Shown here: positions 20,523 through 31,589 of the stretch, in pieces
Layout of the letters: every line of letters begins with the position of its first letter
How positions within the stretch are numbered: position 1 is the first letter of the stretch
Assembly (NCBI GenBank): GCA_007570785.1
Contig: ML660774.1
Location: 9,633,742-9,697,741, forward strand
DNA: 64,000 bases
Origin: Antilocapra americana
Taxonomy: Eukaryota; Chordata; Mammalia; Artiodactyla; Antilocapridae
Reading direction: 5' to 3'
Made by a program: the position numbers and the translations under genes
Notes under the pieces: generated by a model
Databases searched by the model: none
Told to the model about the DNA's origin: nothing
The model's input: only the letters and a program-made list of their open reading frames with translations

Positions 20523-21300
20523 GTCTTATAGATGTATGCTATTGATATTTATCCATAGGATAGGCTTTCTGTACTATATCCATATGAACATCTATGCGAT
20601 TCCTGAACTAAGGGAAATATAGTGTAAAACACATTTTGTCTCTCTCATTTCTAGGAGTACAGATTTCCAACTTTTCATGTTTCTCTCGGAGAACAGTCAT
20701 AATGTTCTTATTTCACTATTTTAAAAGAATATCACAGCCCCTAGAGTTTCAGTCAATAGTTTTTTATTATAAAATTTCCAAGAATGAAATCCTTCATTTC
20801 ATAGAAAATGTTTTCAGGATATTATACTAAGTTACATGAGCGTAAATTTCATGGTTGAATGCTGGTAGTGGAAGGGACCTCACAGTATCTGACTCAACTC
20901 CCTCATGTTTCAGAGAAGGAAACTAAACCACAGTAATAGCAAGTATATTTCCTTAGGTCACACTGCCAGATAAAAAGCTAATGCATTTAAAATGAAAATC
21001 ATAAAGTGATACTTTTTTGGGAGGCTTATTTAAAATTGATATTTTAACAATTTCCTGCCTCATTTTTGCCTGTGTATGCACAAGTATTTTGTAACGAGAA
21101 CACATACAACAAAATATTAAGTCATAAAAGAGTAGAAACAGAAATAAATTTAAAGTATATTAAAAAATCAAAATTTTAAAAACTGCAGGCTTATAAATGC
21201 TTACACATTAGCCATCATTTCTGTTTAATGTTCAAATTTACTATCATCCTAAGTCTCAGATCTTGCCAGCTTGTGATTTAAAAAATCCACATTTACCTTT
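20523..21300. other. Mostly single-copy; a weak MIR-like block at 20860-20985
   Basis: At about 20860-20985 there is GGAAGGGACCTCACAGTATC, ACTCCCTCATGTTTCAGAGAAGG and AGGTCACACTGCCAGATAAA, the typical order of a MIR or related ancient element on the plus strand. The rest is AT-rich without features. Confidence 0.5.
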
Positions 21301-21304
21301 AATA

Positions 21305-21495
21305 TCCAAGGTGGTGCTAGTGGTAAAGAACTCGCATGCTAATGCAGGAGACCCAAGAGATGCAGGTTCCAGTCCCTGGGCTAGGAAGATCCCCTGGAGA
21401 AGGAAACGGCAGCCTACTGCAGTATTCTTGCCTGGAGAACCCCATGGACAGAGAATGGGTCACAAAGAGTTGGACACGACTGAAGCAACTTAGCA
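21305..21495 (+). mobile_element. Bov-tA SINE, plus strand
   Basis: The tRNA-derived part (GGTAAAGAACTCGCATGC, GATGCAGGTTCCAGTCCC) is followed by the BovA part, CTGGAGAAGGAAACGGCAGCC to GTTGGACACGACTGAAGC. A deletion removes part of the AGGAGCCTGGTGGGCTACAG block. It runs directly into a CA-rich tail. Confidence 0.9.
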
Positions 21496-21520
21496 CATGC
21501 ACACACAGACACACTACTGT

Positions 21521-21521
<1 letters not shown>

Positions 21522-21551
<30 letters not shown>
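21522..21551. repeat. (CA)n microsatellite with flanking 13-base repeat
   Basis: About fifteen CA units. The array is flanked by the same 13 bases, cacactactgtga, at 21510-21522 and 21547-21559. It lies in the tail region of a Bov-tA SINE, a common birthplace for microsatellites. Confidence 0.9.
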
Positions 21552-21553
<2 letters not shown>

Positions 21554-21559
21554 CTGTGA

Positions 21560-23784
21560 GGTGCCACTGGCCTCGTCTTTTGAAATTACACCATTGCAGA
21601 GTGACCCTCAGCATTTCCAGGAGATCTCCAGAGTTTGCTTCCTGTTGCCTGGGAAGTTTCCCCAAGTTCTCCATTCTTCTCACCATCCCCCCGATGGCTC
21701 GCCTGGTGGCTGCTTTGGTAGACATAGATGTCCTTCTCCTCTGCCAGAGGGGTCTCCATCTTCCATCTAAAGAATGGGACGAGTTTTATGTTAGTTGCTC
21801 ACAGTACAATGAGGTCTAGAGGAAAGTATAAAATAAAATTTTCTCAAGTTTTTCGATTAAAAGGGAATTATACACAGAGACTAATATACAGCTATCGTGG
21901 AGGCTCAGGACGGTCACAAACTCCCTGGTAGACCAGCTCTCAGCCTCACTTCTGATGGTCCTAGCAGCTCCTATTCACCAATGGAAATGTCTTAGAAATT
22001 GCTATGCCTTTGATTCTAGAATTCAGGCCAAAAAAAGTCCTAAGTCCTAAGGGAGAAGGATGCTTTTCTCATCTTGGTCTAAGGACTGCGTTCCGAATTC
22101 ACTTCTCCTCCCCAGTGTTGACGCCCTGTCTGTCCCAAGTGTGGTCCCATCCTCCGGCGCAGGGTGTCGCCTGTCCTAATGGCAGCAACGTGACGGTCGC
22201 ACAGTTGGCTTCATGAGTGTATTTTCGAGTCTGCTTGACTGAGGCTGATGACCTTGTGGGGACATGACATGCCTGGACTTCGTAGGGTAATACCAAGCTT
22301 AGCACAGTTTTGTTTTATACTCGTTATATAAATGATTCAAAATGTTATAATCTAATCACACCCAGGGTATTTTCTCAGATTCCTTCTAGCCAAAACAAAA
22401 TTATTATATTTACATAATTCATGTGATCAGAGGGAAAAATATATTAGTTCTTTTACAGAAATGAATACAGCTGTCTCATTAGGAATATGTGTACTACTCT
22501 TACGTTTAAAAATCTGAGGGCAAAAACTTCCTACCAAAACCAACTACAAAGAAAAATGAAAATAATAATAGGTATAAGAAACAAAGGTTTATTAAATGAA
22601 ATCTATAGCCACATGAGGAAAAATAATTTTTGGCTTGAATTATCAGAATATTTTCTCAATATTCTAGGTTACTGTTGTCACAGTTTGTTCATGCGTGAAA
22701 GCTTTCAATAAGAATTTCCTCGACCATATTTTGACTTCATAAGGAAGGCTGACCGGGCGTGTATTGTGTGCTTGTGTCTTTTATTGGAGATTGGGTTAGA
22801 AGTGCTCCAGAATAGCTTTTGATATAACAATGTGTGATTTGGGAATTTCACAAGTCAGTTCAACCAAAGTAATAGGTAAGTGATTTCTCACTTAATTGTG
22901 GGACTGGAAACTGGTATTCACTCAGCATACATACGTCAAAGCCTCTATGGCAAAATGACATTCAACAGTTACTATGCTTGCCATTTTTATGTTAATATTT
23001 CTATTTGTAAATGGCTCTGTCCATCACTTTCTTCCCAACTGCTGGCTCTGAGATAGCTCAGAAGTAAATACTGTTATTACTTGGTTATTTGTAATCAAGC
23101 GCTGTGGTTTTGGCATTGTTTTCATTTGCTTAGTTTTGTTTTCTCAGTGATGCTTGTAGCAGACTAAGAATGCAGGTTGCTTGCCTTTCCAGTGTTGACA
23201 GTCATAAATAAAACTGAAATGACAAGTGAGAGAGCGCTGGTGTTTACAGTGACAAGGTCCAGTTTTACAGTTGATGATCCTTTTCCACTTCTCATACAAA
23301 TAAAGGCACAGACAATTTTGAAATAATGGAGAATTTATATTTTTTAATAAACGTATATTCCTGACAAGCATTTGTTTTATATTACATCACTCCTTAGGCT
23401 TAGTCAACTAGAACAATAGCACTCTCATATTAAATTGTACATTTAATATCTTTTGGAGTTATTTTATATCTACATTTATGGATTTTTTTTCCACATGAAA
23501 CCAGGAGTCTGCATCTATAAGGAAACTGTTAATAAGTTTCCAGGTAACTCAAATTGTTCAGGCTCCTGAGAAATTTTCCTACTTGAATTATTATTATTAT
23601 TATTTTTACAATATTGTAAAGTAAAAAATAAATAAAAAATGAATTATTGTTTATGTTGTGAGAATTAGTTGAACATTTGGGTCAGTTTCATTTGTGCTTC
23701 TGTAGACACTATGCATAATTTTCTTTCATGTTATCTTGAGAGGAATCTGGTCTAGTTATTAAACATTAGAGTCTTTTTTGAAAG
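21560..23784. other. Single-copy block, no feature recognised
   Basis: About 2.2 kb. The part at 21570-22260 is somewhat richer in GC and CpG (for example 22085-22200). The rest is AT-rich, with a short (TTA)n-rich run at 23588-23607 followed by an A-rich stretch that could be an old retrotransposon tail. No gene or RNA was identified. Confidence 0.4.
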
Positions 23785-23990
23785 TTTTTATTTTTTATTG
23801 GAGTATAACTGATGAACAGTATAGTCATAGTTCCAGGTGCACAGGAAAGGGACTCAGCCATCCATATACATGAATCCATTCTCCCCCAAACTCACCTCCC
23901 ATCTAGGCTGACACGTAATGTTGAGCAGAATGTCCTGTGCTATACAATAGGGCCTTGTTGCTTATCCATTTTAAATATGGCAGTGTTTAC
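23785..23990 (-). mobile_element. L1 3' UTR fragment, minus strand
   Basis: TTTTTATTGGAGTATAACTGATG, TTCCAGGTGCACAGGAAAGGG, CCATATACATGAATCCATTC and TGTGCTATACAATAGGGCC are the reversed ruminant L1 3' UTR blocks. A relative with the same layout is at 57885-58160. Confidence 0.85.
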
Positions 23991-24720
23991 ATGGACGTAT
24001 GAGTCTTATCGAAGTGTGAAAATATAACAAGAGGGGCAAATCATGAAATTTTCAGTGTGCTGAGTGATCAAAAATGAGCACCCAAGCAACAAGCAGCCAG
24101 ATGAAGAAATGGAACATCAGCGGTCTCTTTGAAGTGGCCCTGGGCCCCCTCTTGCTGTACTTCACTGCTTCCCACTGGCAGCCACTGTCCTGATTTCTAT
24201 CAGTGGAGATTGGTTTTTGCTGTTCAGAACTTCCTGTCAGTGGGATATAACAATATGCTTTCTTTTTACTCTGGCTGCTTTTGCTTAATGCTGTGTTTTT
24301 GAGGTTCATCTTTGGCAGTGATTTATTTTCATTGTTGAATAACAATCTGTTGGGTATACAAATGCGTATTTATTGATACTCCTGTTGATAGACATTGGGC
24401 TTTCTTGTTTTTAATTAGTGTGAATAATGCTGTTAGGAACGATTTTTTGCATGTCTTTTGGTTCACATAGGTACATAGCTCAGTTGAACATATCCCTAAG
24501 ACTAGAACCAGTGAACCCTAAGAAATGTGTTTGACTTTCTAAATATTGTCATACAGTTTTCCAAAGTATTATAAACAAGTAGCTCTTCTCTAGCTATATG
24601 TGAGATACAGATCCACCATATTGTAGGTAATACTTGATGTAATTTGTGCTTGTTTGTTTAGTTTTAGCCATGCTGGGTAATGGTGTTTCATTGTGGCCTT
24701 GGTTGATGTTTCAATGATTG

Positions 24721-25110
24721 TATTAGAGTTTTTCAGAGAACTAGAACCAATAGTATATATAGATATGTAAGAACTTTATTATGAGAGTCAGCTCACTTGA
24801 TTAAGGAAGCTAAGTCACACAGTCTGCTGTCTGCAAGCTGGAGAACTAGGAAATTTGGTGCTGTAGTTGAGTCTGAGTCTGAAGAGCTGCAGACCAGTAG
24901 CTCTGATGTCGGGGTAGGAGGAGGTGGATGTCCCACCTCAAGAAAGAGTGAGTTCACCCCAAGGGATTGGGTGATGCCCACCCACATTGGTGAGGGTGGA
25001 TGCTAAGCTCTTCCAGAAACATTCTCAGGGACACACGGGAAATAATGGTTTAATGGCTATGTGGGCATCTTTTAGGCTAATCGGGTTGATACATACAATC
25101 CACCATCACC
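24721..25110 (-). mobile_element. MLT2-like ERVL LTR, minus strand
   Basis: It starts GTATTAGAGTTTTTCAGAG with AACTAGAACCAATAGTATAT, then AACTTTATTATGAGAGTCAGC and GATGCCCACCCACATTGGTGAGG, ending near TACAATCCACCATCACC. It is the same family as 8193-8660, inserted in the old L1. Confidence 0.7.
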
Positions 25111-25402
25111 CTGATTCCTAGTGGAGCTGAGAATTCTTCATTTCTTTGTTGGCAGTTTCACCAAGGCAGTTCCAGTTTAAGTTGTTTTGGTGAAATAAAT
25201 AATAGCTTTCCCCTTCACTTATAAGAAAGTGTCCCTGATTTGATGTTGGATAGCCTTACTTGTGACTAATGAGTTGATGTTTTTTGCTCAATATTATACA
25301 ACGTTGTCTCTGTTTTTCTTATAATTTGTGGAAATTATTTTTGTATTCTGGAAATGAATCCTTTATTGGTTATGTTGATTGCATGTACCTTTTTCTACTT
25401 TG

Positions 25403-25609
25403 GACTTACCTGGTGGCTCAGATGGTAAAGCATCTGCCCACAATGTGAGAGACCTGGGTTCAATCCCTGGGTCAGGAAGACCTCCTGGAGAAGGAAATGG
25501 CAACCCACTCCAGTAGTCTTGCCTGGAAAATCCCATGGATGGAGGAGCCTGGTAGGCTACAGTCCATGGGGTCATAAAGATCGGACACGACTGAGCGACT
25601 TCACTTTCT
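25403..25609 (+). mobile_element. Bov-tA SINE, full length, plus strand
   Basis: The head reads GACTTACCTGGTGGCTCAG with GGTTCAATCCCTGGGTC; the BovA body ends GACTGAGCGACTTCACTTT. A short target-site duplication ctactttg (25395-25402 and 25610-25617) is visible, with similar T-rich sequence extending to its left. It lies inside the old L1. Confidence 0.94.
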
Positions 25610-26110
25610 CTACTTTGTCATGTGCTTTTTGACCCAGTGGTTTCCTTTGACACACAGAAGTTCTTAATTCTAAGGAAATTTGAATTCTTAGTGGCTTTGT
25701 GTCCTGTTTTTGCCTACCAACGGACACAGAGATACTCTTTACTTCTCCTTCTACATTGAGGTCCTTTATTCTTCAGTTTATGGCTGAAGAAGAAGTCAAG
25801 ACTAACTTTTTTCCCCATGGACTTTCAGTTTGTGTCCATTTATTAAAACACTGTTTTTTCCTCATTAGCCTACAATACCATCATTGTAATATATCAAACA
25901 TCCATATCTATGAGTAGACTGTCTATCCTGTCCCTGTAGTATATTTGTAATTCTTTGACAAGTAACCCATTGACTTAATTTATCTTTAAAATAAGTTTTA
26001 TCAGTTGTGTAAGGCCTCTAACTTTGATATTCAAGGTTTTCTTGATTTTATACATTATGTATACTTGGTGCTGTATATCATTTTCATATCCTTTGACCTA
26101 TTAAGGCCAT

Positions 26111-26487
26111 GTATAAGTGTTTACCAGAAGATAATGAACACACAACAGTTTACATAAAGATTATCACAGAAAAAATTTTAATGCCAAGAAAAGAACCAAT
26201 TTAGTAATCCAAGGAATCAGTTGAAAAGATAATCAGTTGTCAATCTTAAATGACAGAGAGTTGTATCATTATTAAAATAGTGTTTTATATGGGTATTTAA
26301 TTGAATTAGCAAGAAATTATATCTAATATGACCTCTAGATTAGTATATAAAATTGTTTGATCAATATGACCCCAATTTTATAGTATACTTTTTCTAACAC
26401 ATACATACGTATCTTACATATACACTGTATATATGACATATATTTGAATAACTGTTAATAGAGGTTTATATGGTTGTGCTTTAGGAC
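26111..26487. other. No feature recognised
   Basis: AT-rich single-copy sequence with TATATA-type stretches around 26400-26450. Confidence 0.45.
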
Positions 26488-26917
26488 TTTCAGTTCAGTT
26501 CAGTCACTCAGTCACGTCCAACTCTTTGCAACGCCATGAATTGCAGCAAGCCAGGCCTCCCTGTCCATCACCAACTCCTGGAGTCCACCCAAACCCATGT
26601 CTATCGAGTCAGTGATGCCATCCAGCCATCTCATCCTCTGTTGTCCCATTCTCCTCCTGTCCCCAATCCTTCCCACCATCAGGGTCTTTTGCAATGAGTC
26701 TACTCTTTGCATGAGGTGGCCAAAGTATTGGAGTTTCAGCTTCAACATCAGTCCTTCCAATGAACATCCAGGACCGATCTCCTTTAGGATGGACTGGTTG
26801 GATCTCCTTGCAGTCCAAGGGACTCTCAAGAGTCTTCTCCAACACCACAGTTCAAAAGTATCACTTCTTTGGCACTCATCTTTCTTCACTGTCCAACTCT
26901 CACATCCATACATGACT
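26488..26917 (-). mobile_element. BovB LINE 3' 430 bases, minus strand
   Basis: It begins at the left with CAGTTCAGTTCAGTCACTCAG (the GAACT tail reversed) and ends at TCCATACATGACTG. An open frame of 133 codons remains on the minus strand (26913-26512), with [29 protein letters not shown] and DGITDSIDM blocks: the conserved C-terminal tail of the BovB protein. It is well preserved compared with 59172-59891, which suggests a younger insertion. Confidence 0.94.
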
Positions 26918-27039
26918 GAACGCTAATTTCCTTCTTTAAACTTATAGTTTTATATTCTCAGGGAAAAAAATCACATCATTTGAAAAGTTTTCTAAATCTA
27001 GGGTTGTTCTTTGCCTCTAATCATTTAATTATTTGTTTA

Positions 27040-27190
27040 ATAACTGCCTCCTCAAGATTATTCTACATGTGCAGGAACCATATCTGTCTTGCTCTCTGCT
27101 ATTCCCCCACTATTCCCCACATATGGAACAATGTGAAACAGAGTAGATACTTATCAAATATTTGTTCAAAAACATTGTTGAATAGACAAG
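27040..27190 (+). mobile_element. L2 LINE 3' end, plus strand
   Basis: The order GCAGGAACCATATCTGTCTTG, CACATATGGAACAATG, GTAGATACTTATCAAATATTTG and ACATTGTTGAATAGAC matches the L2 3' terminal hairpin region and the AATATTTGTTGAATGA-like end. Confidence 0.65.
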
Positions 27191-28225
27191 TATAGCTATT
27201 CAATGGAATATTGGACATCTGAGTCCTTACTCTATGCCCAACCTAGGGGAGAAGCCTTGTTTGATACTCAAAAAAATGTATCAGAGTGGTATGTTAGCAT
27301 TAGTACATTTAAGCCAAGTTTTGGGGGGAATGAGGCTGAGTAGATGTGTTTTGAAGGAAATGCAAGAAATGTAGTTGTCTCACAGGTCAGGGAAGCAGGG
27401 AGTCTGAGTGGGAGCTGCCTGGTGAGACCCCTAGCAGTCAGAGATGAGAGTGCCAGTCCTGAGAGCTGCAAGACGGGCACACAGGTGGAAGGATCGAAGT
27501 CCAGCTGCCTGTGTCAGCATTTTGTACATTTCAGGAAGTTTTTCCTACTCCTCAGGGCATCCACAATTTCTGGCACATATAACTCTTTATCATGTGAATC
27601 AATGACCAGAAGCTAATTCTCAGGACTTAATCGTCTCATAACACACAGGTCTGCATCATCTTGGTTTGAATCATTATAGAAAAAATTATTATTTTCTGAA
27701 GACTATTTGAAATTAAATAGATTCTTCCATTAATTATGTTTATTTTAAGTAGGTAAAATTTGACAGGATGCTTTCTAACCAAAGCCCAGTACCTACCAGA
27801 CAAGTTAATAATTTTTACAATCATCACTCTAGGAGAGTCCATGAATAAGAAATTGTCATTTTTTACAAAGACAGATATGAATTCTGAAACATTAAATCAG
27901 TTTTCCAGTGTCATTAATCAATTGCTTAATTAATAAATAACCTGTTAAATGGTTTGGCCGTCACTAGTTAGAATCACTTATGCAAATAGGAAATATTAAT
28001 GTCAAATTAGAACTGATATATAAATAGTTATGAATAATTTGATGGATTGTAACAGTTCTTTTGTAATATTTTGAAGCACTCTGATTGCATTGAGCAGACT
28101 ATAATTGTCAGATTTGCACATCAGTTTTAGTTGACAGGAGGGCTATTTTAAAAATGGAGTATTTTGTTCTCATTGTCCTGTTGGAACTGATGGGTGTTCT
28201 CTGGTTTGTTTGTCTTGCCTACTAT
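27191..28225. other. Single-copy AT-rich block
   Basis: Slightly GC-richer at 27330-27530, then AT-rich. No gene, RNA or named repeat. Confidence 0.45.
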
Positions 28226-28234
28226 CATTCCATT

Positions 28235-29209
28235 TTTTTTTTATTGTTTTTGCCATACAATAACATGATATCGCCATGGGTTTACATATGTTCCCCCTCC
28301 AGAACCCCCCTCCCTCCTCCCTCCCCCCAGAAAATCTCGATGCACCAGCCCCGAGCATCAATCCTGGGCTGGCGATTGATTAGACACATGATAATTAACA
28401 TGTTTCAATGCCATTCTCCCATATCATCCCACCCTTGCCCTCTTCCACAAAGTCCACGAGTCTGTTCTATACATCTGTGTTCCTTTTGCTGTCTCGCATG
28501 CTGGGTTCTCGTTACCATCTTTCTAAATTCCATATATATGCGTTAGTATACTGTATTGTTGTTTTTCCTTCTGGCTTACTTCACTCTGGATAATAGGCTC
28601 CAGTTCTGTCCACCTGAGTAGAACTGATTCGAATGAATTTTTTTTAATGCTGAGTAATATTCCATTGTGTATATGTACCACAGCTTTCTTATCCATTCGT
28701 CAGTTGATGGGCATCTAGGTTGCTTCCATGTCCTGGCTATTGTAAACAATGCAGCGATGAACATTGGGGTACATGTGGCCTTCAGCTCCATTCTAGAAAA
28801 ATAAACGACCCAATCAAAAAGTGGGCCAAAGAACTTAACAGACATTTCTCCAAAGAAGACATAAAAATGGCTAACAAACACATGAAAAGATGCTCAACAT
28901 CACTCATTATCAGAGATATGCAAATGAAAACCACAATGAGGTATCACTTTACACCAGTCAGAATGGCTATAATCCAAAAATCTACAAGCAATAAATGCTG
29001 GAGAGGATGTGGAGAAAAGGGAACTCTCTTACACTGTTGGTGGGATTGCAAACTAGTACAGCCACTATGGAAAACAGTGTGGAGGTTCCTTAGAAAACTG
29101 CAAATAGACCTGCCATATGACCCAGCAATCCCACTGCTGGGCATATACACCGAGGAAACCAGAATTGAAAGAGCCACGTGCACCCCAGTGTTCATCACTG
29201 CATTGTTTA
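28235..29209 (-). mobile_element. L1 insertion with 5' inversion (twin priming), minus strand
   Basis: The left part, 28235 to about 28795, is the reverse of L1: poly-A as T-run, 3' UTR, then the ORF2 C-terminus (minus-strand residues DEWIRKLWYIYTMEYYSALKK). From about 28796 to 29209 the upstream ORF2 sequence runs in the forward direction. The whole is bracketed by a perfect 9-base target-site duplication, cattccatt, at 28226-28234 and 29210-29218. This shows a single insertion, not two. Confidence 0.93.
28796..29209 (+). pseudogene. L1 ORF2 C-terminal fragment in the inverted segment
   Basis: The forward frame reads the well-known L1 ORF2 tail blocks: [66 protein letters not shown] and [14 protein letters not shown]. 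There is no stop through the fragment. It has no promoter or upstream domains (endonuclease and RT are absent), so it is a dead fragment despite its clean frame, and it looks relatively young. Confidence 0.93.
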
Positions 29210-29218
29210 CATTCCATT

Positions 29219-30239
29219 GTTTTTTGTTTGTTTGTTTTACTTAATCATATATGACCTAAACATGTGTTTCTTAATTTAACTGGCATAGGAAAAGAAAACA
29301 TGCTTAATGAAGTTGGTTCACTTGGAATCTGCTTTTCAAGAAGCAGCAAATAAGGTTGTTATAAGCTGTTGGCTAGAACTTACAATCATGCCAGCCAGTA
29401 TTCAAGGCAGTAAATGTCAGGGTGCCACTCAAAGCAATGAACTTAATAACTGCATATCAAGGATGACATTAACTCTGATAATATTAACAGACAGAATGCA
29501 GGCTACTATGAAACTGTCTCTTTCCTTTGTTTCCCCTAAAGTTAAAAATGGAAGACCTGCTAAAATCCATAGCTGAGTATATGGTAGCCATTAACCCTAT
29601 AAGATTCCTCTCTATTAACCCCATTAGGTTGTTATGGCATTTATAACTGCATGATGAAATTAAATTGATAGATTCACTACATTTTTGATAAAGGACAGGA
29701 TGAAATATAAATTCATTGTTAGAATTTAGTGTTTTTCTCAATAGGTAAAATGTTGCCACAATTATTTCAGCTCTCAGGAAAAAAAATGTAGTGTTAACAT
29801 TTCCTTTAATTTCGAAGTTCTTCTGTAAGACAAACATAATTTCAGCTTGCATAAAAAAACAGGCATATGTTTCTGGGGACATCTGATCTCGCCTATTTTA
29901 AAGTTGTGTGTATTCTCTATATCTTATTTATAATTCGTTTTAGATAACTGTAATTATCTTTTTCAAGATTTGATACCCTACAGCTATTTTTAAAATCATT
30001 CAATTTTTGTTGTAAGGTTTATTTCCTTACAATTGGGTAATACAGAAAATATAGACTCAAGATTTTGACTAGAAAAATAAAATTATTCTAATTATGGTTA
30101 CTGATGGATAATGAGATGTTATATGGCTCCCTTGGTATTTATGGAGACTTCAAATATGCTGTGTTCTACATACAGTGTATTAAGTAGCTCATGTCTTAAA
30201 TTATATTCATTAGATTTCAATATATTTGTTTCATTTTGG
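29219..30239. other. Single-copy AT-rich block
   Basis: Begins with a TTTG-rich simple stretch (29219-29240). Then about 1 kb with no gene, RNA or named repeat. Confidence 0.45.
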
Positions 30240-30314
30240 TCTGCTTGATGAATCGTTTTCTGGGAGGGGTTTGTAAAATCTCCAACTATAGTTGTTGACT
30301 TAATGATCTCTCTT

Positions 30315-30441
30315 CTGGGGTTTCACTGGTTTCATCCAGTGGTTAGGCCTCCATGCTTTCACTGCTGAGGGCATGGGTTTGATCCCTGGTCAGGGAACTA
30401 AGATTCTGCATTCTGCCAAACACGTGGCCAGGAAAACAAAA
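30315..30441 (+). mobile_element. CHR-type SINE, plus strand
   Basis: The head is GGGTTTCACTGGTTTCATCCAG with a GGTTTGATCCCTGGTCAGGG B-box-like block, followed by AACTAAGATTCTGCATTCTGCC and an A-rich end. The 9-base target-site duplication is atctctctt (30306-30314) and atctttctt (30442-30450). Confidence 0.88.
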
Positions 30442-30561
30442 ATCTTTCTTTATGGTTTGATTATTTCTAGATGTACTTTGAGCCTACATAGTTAGGTACT
30501 TATGTGCTTATGGTCAGAGTTATAAGGAACATGTTGTATTGTTCTCTTTGTTATTATACAT

Positions 30562-30771
30562 GTGCTCAGTTACTCAGCTGTGTCCAACTCTTTGTGACCC
30601 CATAGACTGTGGCCTGCCAGGCTCCTCTGTCCATGGGGATTCTTGAGGCAAGAATGCTGGAGTGGGTTGCCATGCCCTCCTCCAGAGGACCTTCCAAACC
30701 CAGGGATCGAACTCAGGTCTCCCGAATTGCTGGCAGATTCTATACCATCTGAGCCAGCAAGGAAGCCCCCA
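30562..30771 (-). mobile_element. Bov-tA SINE, full length, minus strand
   Basis: It starts GTGCTCAGTTACTCAGCTGTG and ends CATCTGAGCCAGCAAGGAAGCC. A perfect 11-base target-site duplication, ttattatacat, is at 30551-30561 and 30772-30782. Its second half contains the reversed tRNA-Glu-like head. Confidence 0.96.
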
Positions 30772-30900
30772 TTATTATACATATATATCTGATACTCTTT
30801 TTTCCAAAATGCTATTAATTTTTGCTTTAAAATCTATTTTGTCAGATACTAGTATTTTTACCCTTGTTTTCTTTTGAATCATGTTAGTTTATCTTTTTTT

Positions 30901-31589
30901 GTTTGTTTGTTTTGGTCTTTTGGCTCTCAATTATATTATTAATATCAGTCACTTTTTTGTCTTTAGTAAGAAAGTACCTTAGAATTCTTTCTTACCCCTG
31001 TATTGCCTAGTCCCCACACCCACACCAGTATCATATTGATACTGACTTAATTTTTGTTCTGGGTTAATTTGGATACATTTTGTTTTATAAATAAATGCTG
31101 TCTCACTTTATGTTTTAAGACAATAAAGAAAAAATATCAATTTCTCTTTAATTCTTGGATATTTCTTTCCATTATTCTCTATACATTTTTCAGCTTCATT
31201 TTTATTTTCCTCTCTTTTGAGACTTTCATAAGCTAGATGTTGGCATATTTATTTCTAGTCTTTATTTCTCTTAGATTTTCTGTTATATCCTCTCTTCATC
31301 CTTGACTGCTGCTCTCTGCAAAGTTCCTAAACTTAGCTTTTAGCTTACTAATTTATTCATCAGCCATGTCCATCCTGTCATATATTTATCTGAAATATTT
31401 TGTTCTTCATTTGAACTATTATATTTCTCATTCTTAATACTTTTATTGAGTTTATGTTTCATAGAGCTTTGCTCTTGTTTTTTATTTAAATTACCTCTTC
31501 CATTTTTTGAAAACGTATTTATGGTGCTTAAATTCTTGGTGTATCTGTTCTCATAATTATCTTTCTGATGCATATATTGTCTCAAGGTT
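30901..31589. other. T-rich sequence, possibly more old L1, not resolved
   Basis: Strongly T-rich on this strand, in keeping with an ancient reversed L1 (A-rich sense strand), but I cannot match ordered blocks with confidence. Confidence 0.35.

Larger units (their letters stand above)
24035..26110 (-). mobile_element. Old L1M, about 1.5 kb of L1 sequence, minus strand, twice interrupted
   Basis: From the left, 3' UTR-like blocks (ATGAAGAAATGGAACATCAGC, GCAGCCACTGTCCTGATTTC) pass into ORF2-end blocks (GGTTCATCTTTGGC, GTGTGAATAATGCTGTTAGG, GCCATGCTGGGTAATGGTG). After the LTR, AATTATTTTTGTATTCTGG appears, and after the SINE, CCTCTAACTTTGATATTCAAGG. All are reversed L1 blocks in the right order. 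The guests are an LTR (24721-25110) and a Bov-tA (25403-25609). Confidence 0.75.
30240..30900 (-). mobile_element. Old L1M ORF2 fragment, minus strand, twice interrupted
   Basis: CAACTATAGTTGTTGACTTAATG, GAGCCTACATAGTTAGGTACTTATG, TTTTGCTTTAAAATCTATTTTGTC and AGATACTAGTATTTTTACCC are reversed L1M ORF2 blocks in order. A CHR SINE (30315-30441) and a Bov-tA (30562-30771) interrupt them. Confidence 0.7.

Noticed and set aside
28154..28546. 130-codon plus-strand open frame with a hydrophobic start
   Set aside because: It crosses the L1 insertion edge and reads the reversed L1 3' UTR; a membrane-protein look arises from T-rich sequence.
28235..29209. Two independent L1 insertions meeting head to head
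   Set aside because: A single perfect TSD brackets both halves and none lies at the internal junction.
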